50,227 nt of DNA from Mesorhizobium sp. B2-3-4 (GTDB lineage: Bacteria > Pseudomonadota > Alphaproteobacteria > Rhizobiales > Rhizobiaceae): NCBI RefSeq assembly GCF_006442315.1, contig NZ_VFVY01000033.1, forward strand, positions 1 to 50,227, written 5' to 3'. This document shows positions 45,182 to 50,227 of this stretch, one piece after another (position 1 is the stretch's first letter; every line of letters begins with the position of its first letter). The notes under the pieces were generated by a model. That model made no database searches. It was not told where the DNA came from and saw only the letters and a program-made list of their open reading frames with translations. Made by a program: the position numbers and the translations under genes.

Positions 45182-45643
45182 TCATCTGTCCTTCACCGTC
45201 TCCATCGCCACGAAGGTCGAGGTCTGGGCGACGTGCGGCAAGGCCGAGATGCGCTCGCCGAGGACACGGCGATAGGCGGCGATGTCCTTGGTGCGAACCT
45301 TCAAGAGGTAGTCGAAGCTCGATGCCATCATGTGGCATTGCTCGATCTCCGGGACGGCCTGCACCGACCGGTTGAAAGCATCGAGCGCGGCGGATCGGGT
45401 ATCGGACAATTTCACCTGGACGAAGGCGACATGGCCTTCGCCCATGCGCTCGCGATCGATGATCGCCTGGTAGCCCCTGATGTAGCCATCCTTCTCCAGC
45501 CGCTTCACCCGCGCCTGTACCGGCGTCTTCGACAGGCCGACCTTTGCTGCCAGTTCCGACATGGAAAGCCGGCCATTGCCGGCCAGCGCCGACAGGATGT
45601 TCCTGTCGATGCGGTCCAATTGATCTTCAAACATCTGATTCAT
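45182..45643 (-). CDS. putR: Lrp/AsnC family regulator, probable PutR
   Basis: A 153-residue protein with an N-terminal winged HTH (NILSALAGNGRLSMSELAAK, then VGLSKTPVQARVKRLEKDGY) and a C-terminal ligand/oligomer domain (SSFDYLLKVRTKDIAAYRRV). It is divergent from putA, with 153 bp between start codons. In rhizobia and Agrobacterium such PutR proteins activate putA in response to proline, and this neighbour is the basis for the name. ATG 45643 fits; a TTG two codons earlier is possible. Confidence 0.88.
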   Translation of the reverse strand: MNQMFEDQLDRIDRNILSALAGNGRLSMSELAAKVGLSKTPVQARVKRLEKDGYIRGYQAIIDRERMGEGHVAFVQVKLSDTRSAALDAFNRSVQAVPEIEQCHMMASSFDYLLKVRTKDIAAYRRVLGERISALPHVAQTSTFVAMETVKDR

Positions 45644-45796
45644 AGCCAAAATCGGTAGTTTCCAGCGCTATGATAGTTCGATCGAGCTCTGTTGTCGATT
45701 TTTTCGGATCGCTTGAAATCAGGGACTTGTGCTAGCTTGCGCCATTCGGTCCGGTGACCGCCGGCCCGCTCCCTTGTGCTTGCTCATAGGACCCTC
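45644..45796. promoter_or_regulatory. putR-putA divergent promoter region
   Basis: The 153 bp between the start codons must hold both promoters and the binding sites of the Lrp-type regulator. It is visibly more AT-rich than its surroundings (TCGATTTTTTCGGATCGC). No consensus -35/-10 pair with normal spacing could be fixed by eye. Confidence 0.5.
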
Positions 45797-48700
45797 ATGC
45801 CGCTCGACGCCATCCGCCAGCAGATTCGCGCCAACTATCTGCCCGATGAGGATCAGGCCGTGAAACGGCTGGCCGAGGGGACCGGACTATCGGCCACGGA
45901 TCGCAAGGCGATCTCGGCGCGCGCGGCCGACCTGGTGCGGGCGGTGCGCGGGTCCACCGATCCCCGGCTGATGGAGGTTTTTCTTTCCGCCTACGGTCTC
46001 TCCACCAAGGAAGGCGTGGCGCTGATGTGCCTGGCCGAAGCGCTGCTGCGCGTGCCCGATACCGAGACGATGGACGACCTCATCGCCGACAAGATCGCGC
46101 CGCATGACTGGTCGGCGCATTCGGGCGGTTCGAGCTCGATCTTCGTCAACGCCTCGACCTGGGCATTGATGCTGACCGGCCGTGTGCTCGATGAAGGCGA
46201 GGGCGGCATCGAGGGCACGCTGCGCTCGATGGTGCGCAGGCTGGGCGAGCCGGTGATCCGCAAGGCGGTGGCCGCCGCGATGCGCGAGATGGGCGAGCAG
46301 TTCGTGCTCGGCCGCACCATCGCCGAAGCCGTCAAGCGCGGTCGGCCGATGACGCAGAAGGGCTATCTCTATTCCTTCGACATGCTGGGCGAGGCGGCCC
46401 GCACCGAGGCCGACGCGTTGCGCTACCACAAGGCCTATGCCGACGCCATTTCCTCGCTCGATGCCGGCTCCAACGGCCCTGATATCCGTTACAATCACGG
46501 CATCTCGGTCAAGCTCTCGGCGCTGCATCCACGCTACGAGGTGGCGCAGAAGGAAGAAATGCTGCCGGTGATGGCCGAGCGGCTGCTGTCGCTCGCGCTT
46601 GCCGCGCGCCATTCGCGCATGGGCCTCAACATCGATGCCGAGGAAGCGGATCGCCTCGACCTTTCGCTCGATGTGATCGAGCGGGTGCTGGCCGAGCCGG
46701 AACTCTCCGGCTGGAACGGCTTTGGTGTGGTTGTCCAGGCTTACGGCCCCCGCGCGGCCTTCACCATCGACTGGCTCTATGCGCTCGCGAAAAAACACAA
46801 TCGCAACATCATGGTGCGGCTGGTCAAGGGCGCCTATTGGGACACCGAGATCAAGCGGGCGCAGACGCTTGGGCTCGCCGGCTATCCCGTCTTCACGCGC
46901 AAGGCCAACACCGACGTCTCCTACATGGCCTGCGCGAAAAAGCTGCTCGGCATGACCGATCGCATCTATCCGCAATTCGCCACCCACAATGCCCATACGG
47001 TGGCCGCCATCCTGTCGATGGCCGCGGATCGCGATAGCTTTGAGTTCCAGCGACTGCACGGCATGGGCGAGGCGCTGCACGAGACGGTGCGCAAGGCGGA
47101 GGGCACGCGCTGCCGCATCTACGCACCGGTCGGTGCGCATTCCGACCTGCTTGCCTATCTGGTCCGCCGGCTGCTGGAAAATGGCGCCAATTCCTCCTTC
47201 GTGCACCAGTTGACCGACGAGGAGGTGGAGCCCGAGGATATTGCGCGCGATCCGCTCGACACGGTCGAAAGCCAGGGACCGGCGGCCAATCCGGCGATTG
47301 CCAGGCCTTCCGGGATTTTCGGCGCCGGCCGCCGCAATTCGAAGGGTTTCGATATTACCGATACGGTGACGCTGGCCGCGATCGACAAGGCCAAAGCCGC
47401 ATTCGCCGGCCCCGACCGCTGGCATGCCAAGCCGATCACGCGCGCCGCCGGCTATGGCAAGCAGCGCCCCGTGGTCAATCCGGCAAAGCCCGACGAAGTG
47501 GTCGGCACGGTTCACGAGGCCGCCGCCAAGCAGGTTGCGACCGCGGTGCGCATCGCCGTCGAGGCGCAGCCGGCCTGGGCAAAACGGCCTGTCTCGGAGC
47601 GTGCCGCGATCCTTGATCGCGCCGCCGACCTCTATGAGGCCAATGCGGTCGAATTCTTCGCGCTCGCAACCCGTGAAGCCGGCAAATCGCTTGCGGACGG
47701 CGTCGCCGAGGTGCGCGAAGCCGTCGACTTCCTGCGCTATTACGCCGCCGAGGCGGTAAATGCCGAGGCAGGCACCCAGGCGCGCGGCGCCATCGTCTGC
47801 ATCTCGCCGTGGAATTTCCCGCTCGCAATCTTTACTGGCCAGATCGCGGCGGCTCTGGTCACCGGCAATTCGGTGATCGCCAAGCCGGCCGAGCAGACCC
47901 CGCTGATCGCTTTCCGCGCCGTCGAGCTGCTGCGCGAAGCCGGCGTGCCGGAGGATGTCATCCAGCTTCTGCCCGGCGACGGCCCGTCGGTCGGCGCGCC
48001 GCTGACCGCCGATCCGCGCATTGCCGGCGTCTGCTTCACCGGCTCGACCGAGGTCGCCAAGCTGATCGAGAAGCAGCTCGCCGAGACCGCCGCGCCCGAC
48101 GCCATGCTGATTGCCGAGACTGGCGGCCTCAACGCCATGATCGTCGATTCCACCGCGCTGCCCGAGCAGGCGGTGCGCGACATCCTGGCGTCGTCCTTCC
48201 AGAGTGCCGGCCAGCGCTGCTCGGCGCTGCGCGTGCTCTATGTGCAGAAGGACGTCGAGAAGAAGATGCTGGAGATGCTGAAGGGCGCCATGGAAGCGCT
48301 CAATCTCGGCGATCCCTGGCAGATCTCGACCGATGTCGGCCCGGTCATCGATGACGAGGCGCAAAGCTCGATCCGCGACTATTGCACGAAAATGGGCTTG
48401 CAGGGCCGGCTGATCGCCAAGCTCGAGGCGCCGAAGGATGGCCGCTTCGTCGCGCCGCACGTCTTCCGGGTCAAGGGCATAGAGGAGATGGAACGCGAGG
48501 TGTTCGGGCCGGTGCTGCATGTCGCCACGTTCGACGCCGACCAGATCGACAGCGTCATCGCCGCCATCAACCGCAAGGGCTATGGCCTGACCTTCGGCCT
48601 GCACACCCGCATCGAGGGCCGCGTGCAGCACTTCGTCGACGGCATCCATGCCGGCAACATCTATGTCAACCGCAACCAGATCGGCGCTGTGGTCGGCTCG

Positions 48701-49405
48701 CAGCCCTTTGGCGGCGAGGGCCTCTCAGGCACCGGGCCGAAGGCCGGCGGCCCGCACTATCTGCGGCGCTTCCGCAAGGGGCCGGAGGCAGGCACGGAGG
48801 TTGGCGAAGGCCACAAGGTGACTGCGACCGAACTGGCCGACAATCTGCCCGATCCGGCGCTTGGCGGCTGGTCGACGCGGCCGGACCGGATCGCCATCCT
48901 GAGGAAGCATCTGCGCGGCAAGGGCGCGTCGGCGATCGGTGCCGCCGCTGCAATCGATTTCGGCCAGGTCGACCTGCCTGGCCCGACCGGTGAGGCCAAC
49001 ACGCTGTCGCTGTCGCCGCGCGGCCGGGTGCTGTGCCTGGGGCCTGATGGCGACACGCTGCTGGCGCAGACCATCCAGGCGCTCGCCGCTGGCAATGCGG
49101 TGCTGGCGGTCGCGCCGGGCGCGCCGGCGGCCCTCTCGGCGCTGACCGGCAAAGGCCTGCCGCTGGCGGCCATCGACGGGCGACCGGATCCGGTCGAGGC
49201 AAGGTCGCTGCGCGTCGATGTCGTTGCCTTCTCCGGCACGCCGGAAGCATCGCGCATCGTGCGCAAGGTGATCGCCGAACGTTCTGGCCCGATCGTGCCG
49301 CTGGTCAGCGAGGTGCTCAATCCGGCGGCCTATGCGCATGAACGGGCCGTCTGCGTCGATACGACCGCGGCGGGCGGCAATGCCAGCCTGCTGGCTGCTG
49401 CCTGA
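45797..49405 (+). CDS. putA: Bifunctional proline dehydrogenase / L-glutamate-gamma-semialdehyde dehydrogenase
   Basis: A 1202-residue bifunctional enzyme oxidising proline to glutamate in two steps with substrate channelling. Proline dehydrogenase motifs: YSFDMLGEAARTEADALRYH, GISVKLSALHPRYE, VRLVKGAYWDTEIKRAQ and ATHNAHTVAAI. Aldehyde dehydrogenase motifs: ISPWNFPLAIFTGQIAAAL, AETGGLNAMIV and the cysteine in SAGQRCSALR. A C-terminal ALDH-superfamily-like domain (~1000-1202) is present. The N-terminal ribbon-helix-helix of enteric PutA is absent, so repression by PutA itself is not expected; the adjacent Lrp-type gene fits instead. ATG 45797 follows AGGA. Confidence 0.96.
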   Translation: MPLDAIRQQIRANYLPDEDQAVKRLAEGTGLSATDRKAISARAADLVRAVRGSTDPRLMEVFLSAYGLSTKEGVALMCLAEALLRVPDTETMDDLIADKIAPHDWSAHSGGSSSIFVNASTWALMLTGRVLDEGEGGIEGTLRSMVRRLGEPVIRKAVAAAMREMGEQFVLGRTIAEAVKRGRPMTQKGYLYSFDMLGEAARTEADALRYHKAYADAISSLDAGSNGPDIRYNHGISVKLSALHPRYEVAQKEEMLPVMAERLLSLALAARHSRMGLNIDAEEADRLDLSLDVIERVLAEPELSGWNGFGVVVQAYGPRAAFTIDWLYALAKKHNRNIMVRLVKGAYWDTEIKRAQTLGLAGYPVFTRKANTDVSYMACAKKLLGMTDRIYPQFATHNAHTVAAILSMAADRDSFEFQRLHGMGEALHETVRKAEGTRCRIYAPVGAHSDLLAYLVRRLLENGANSSFVHQLTDEEVEPEDIARDPLDTVESQGPAANPAIARPSGIFGAGRRNSKGFDITDTVTLAAIDKAKAAFAGPDRWHAKPITRAAGYGKQRPVVNPAKPDEVVGTVHEAAAKQVATAVRIAVEAQPAWAKRPVSERAAILDRAADLYEANAVEFFALATREAGKSLADGVAEVREAVDFLRYYAAEAVNAEAGTQARGAIVCISPWNFPLAIFTGQIAAALVTGNSVIAKPAEQTPLIAFRAVELLREAGVPEDVIQLLPGDGPSVGAPLTADPRIAGVCFTGSTEVAKLIEKQLAETAAPDAMLIAETGGLNAMIVDSTALPEQAVRDILASSFQSAGQRCSALRVLYVQKDVEKKMLEMLKGAMEALNLGDPWQISTDVGPVIDDEAQSSIRDYCTKMGLQGRLIAKLEAPKDGRFVAPHVFRVKGIEEMEREVFGPVLHVATFDADQIDSVIAAINRKGYGLTFGLHTRIEGRVQHFVDGIHAGNIYVNRNQIGAVVGSQPFGGEGLSGTGPKAGGPHYLRRFRKGPEAGTEVGEGHKVTATELADNLPDPALGGWSTRPDRIAILRKHLRGKGASAIGAAAAIDFGQVDLPGPTGEANTLSLSPRGRVLCLGPDGDTLLAQTIQALAAGNAVLAVAPGAPAALSALTGKGLPLAAIDGRPDPVEARSLRVDVVAFSGTPEASRIVRKVIAERSGPIVPLVSEVLNPAAYAHERAVCVDTTAAGGNASLLAAA

Positions 49406-49412
49406 GGCGGCG

Positions 49413-49784
49413 TCACACCTCTTCGGGCGCGCAGCCGAACTTCAAAAGATTGCCGTGCGGGTCCCGGACATGGAATTCCTTCATGTTCCAGGGCCGCACG
49501 GTGAAGGGGCTGAGCTTTTCGACGCCGCGCGCCGAAAATTCGGCATGCAGCGCCGGCACTTCACCGCCCCTGATATAGCACGACGAGACTTCCGGCAGCT
49601 TGCTGTCCTCGCTCTTCCAGAAATGGATTTCGATCTCGCCGCGGCGCACGATCAGATAGTGGTCCATTTCCGGCCCGACGACGCCGAAGCCAAGCGTGTC
49701 GCGATAGAAGTCGCGCGTCGCCGCGATGTCGGGCGAAGGCAGGACCGGGATCGAGCGGGCTGGGTCCTCGGCCGGTATTGCCAT
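49413..49784 (-). CDS. VOC family (glyoxalase-like) protein
   Basis: A 123-residue single VOC module: SIPVLPSPDIAATRDFYRDT at the start, HYLIVRRGEIEIHFWKSEDS with a metal-ligand-like His, and WNMKEFHVRDPHGNLLKFG near the end. It resembles bleomycin-resistance/glyoxalase-type proteins; the activity is unknown. It starts 2 bp after the stop of the ABM-domain gene on the same strand, so the two are co-transcribed. Confidence 0.85.
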   Translation of the reverse strand: MAIPAEDPARSIPVLPSPDIAATRDFYRDTLGFGVVGPEMDHYLIVRRGEIEIHFWKSEDSKLPEVSSCYIRGGEVPALHAEFSARGVEKLSPFTVRPWNMKEFHVRDPHGNLLKFGCAPEEV

Positions 49785-49786
49785 GG

Positions 49787-50101
49787 TCAGGCGCCTTCCA
49801 CGATGGAAAAGCCTTCGAATTGCGGGTGGCCGAGATAGTGGACTTTCGTCGTGCCGACATTGCGGTGGGCAGCGCGGAAATTCTCGGATTTGGTCCAGGC
49901 GACGAAGTCGTCCTGGCTCGCCCACACCGTGTGCGAGGCAAACAGCGTGTAGCCTTCGGTCTCGTTGACCGGGCCGCGCAGCAGATGGAACTCGCGAAAG
50001 CCCTTCATCTCCGCCAGGCTGGAATCGCGGTTCTTCCAGACAGCCTCGAAGTCGGCCTCCGAGCCGTTCTGCACCTTGAAGCGGTTCATGGCGATATACA
50101 T
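49787..50101 (-). CDS. Antibiotic-biosynthesis-monooxygenase (ABM) fold protein, HmoA/IsdG-like
   Basis: A 104-residue ferredoxin-like alpha+beta dimer protein: MYIAMNRFKVQNGSEADFEA, then HTVWASQDDFVAWTKSENF and RAAHRN. The asparagine at residue 6, a W in FVAWTKSENF and the histidine in AAHRN match the heme-contacting pattern of heme-degrading monooxygenases. Heme oxygenase activity is therefore plausible but unproven. GGAATTCC stands before the ATG. The gene behind it (window edge) may be part of the same operon. Confidence 0.8.
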   Translation of the reverse strand: MYIAMNRFKVQNGSEADFEAVWKNRDSSLAEMKGFREFHLLRGPVNETEGYTLFASHTVWASQDDFVAWTKSENFRAAHRNVGTTKVHYLGHPQFEGFSIVEGA

Positions 50102-50166
50102 GGAATTCCTTTCCGATGGTTGGATTGCGCCGGTTGGCGGACGGTTTGAGCGGCAAGGCAGGACCC

Positions 50167-50227
50167 TCAGAACGGTCCGATTGCACCTGTGAACACCAGG
50201 CTGTTGCCTACGTTGGGCGGGATGGGC
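50167..50227 (-). CDS. C-terminal end of a gene cut by the window edge (possibly an outer-membrane receptor)
   Basis: The last 19 codons before a TGA at 50167-50169 read PIPPNVGNSLVFTGAIGPF. The alternating hydrophobic pattern ending in phenylalanine is that of an outer-membrane beta-barrel C-terminus. With an HmoA-like gene 66 bp downstream, a TonB-dependent heme receptor would fit, but the fragment is too short to be sure, and the frame itself is only likely. Confidence 0.35.
   Translation of the reverse strand, partial: PIPPNVGNSLVFTGAIGPF

Noticed and set aside
45887..48649. A 920-codon open frame on the minus strand opposite putA
   Set aside because: It lies entirely within putA, has the histidine/arginine/glycine-rich composition of an antisense frame in GC-rich DNA, and shows no family motif.

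Overview
The window is GC-rich chromosomal DNA of an alphaproteobacterium of the order Hyphomicrobiales (Rhizobiales), most likely Mesorhizobium or a close relative. The clearest marker is a very-long-chain fatty acid / lipid A cluster (acpXL, two fabFXL genes, an alcohol dehydrogenase, lpxXL), which is typical of rhizobia and Brucella. Other signs are an MttB-like methyltransferase beside a dimethylglycine/sarcosine-type oxidoreductase, a PutA without its own DNA-binding domain beside an Lrp-type regulator, and a palindromic intergenic repeat of rhizobial style. No phage, integrase, transposase or CRISPR array was seen.

Layout. 1-2.4 kb: methylamine/betaine catabolism on the minus strand (FAD oxidoreductase cut by the window edge, then mttB-like). 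2.6-12.2 kb: plus-strand genes for a PLD-like protein, two tandem MFS paralogues, a prolyl oligopeptidase, a class III aminotransferase, a small helical protein and a Coa1-like membrane protein. 12.2-12.4 kb: a previously unlabelled candidate small RNA on the minus strand, with three perfect hairpins and an intrinsic terminator. 12.4-15 kb: valine catabolism (acyl-CoA dehydrogenase and mmsB) split by a 446-bp cassette. The cassette is one four-helix-bundle (23S intervening-sequence-type) gene between inverted arrays of the heptamer GCAGTAG. 15.1-17.2 kb: a DddQ-like DMSP lyase translationally coupled to cobQ. 17.3-20.8 kb: small unlinked genes (DUF1801-like, VOC, AraC regulator, TauE/SafE, TerB). 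20.8-27.2 kb: a dipeptide-type ABC importer operon and an M20 peptidase. 27.4-32.9 kb: an L,D-transpeptidase and the lpxXL cluster. 33-34.2 kb: a slipin. 34.5-34.7 kb: two overlapping, aberrant tRNA-like sequences. 35-38.6 kb: a histidine phosphatase and a 1005-residue caspase/TPR protein. 38.7-45.1 kb: AEC transporter, succinate-semialdehyde dehydrogenase, aldose epimerase, ketodeoxygluconate-type kinase, FixH-like protein and di-heme peroxidase. 45.2-49.4 kb: putR/putA. 49.4-50.2 kb: VOC protein, heme-monooxygenase-like ABM protein and the tail of another gene.

Most genes are metabolic and were called from recognisable family motifs; nothing was searched against a database. The items most worth following up are the heptamer-flanked four-helix-bundle cassette, the multi-hairpin RNA at 12.2-12.35 kb, the tandem tRNA-like pair, and the lipid A cluster, which lacks an adjacent fabZXL and carries a ketosynthase without its active-site cysteine.
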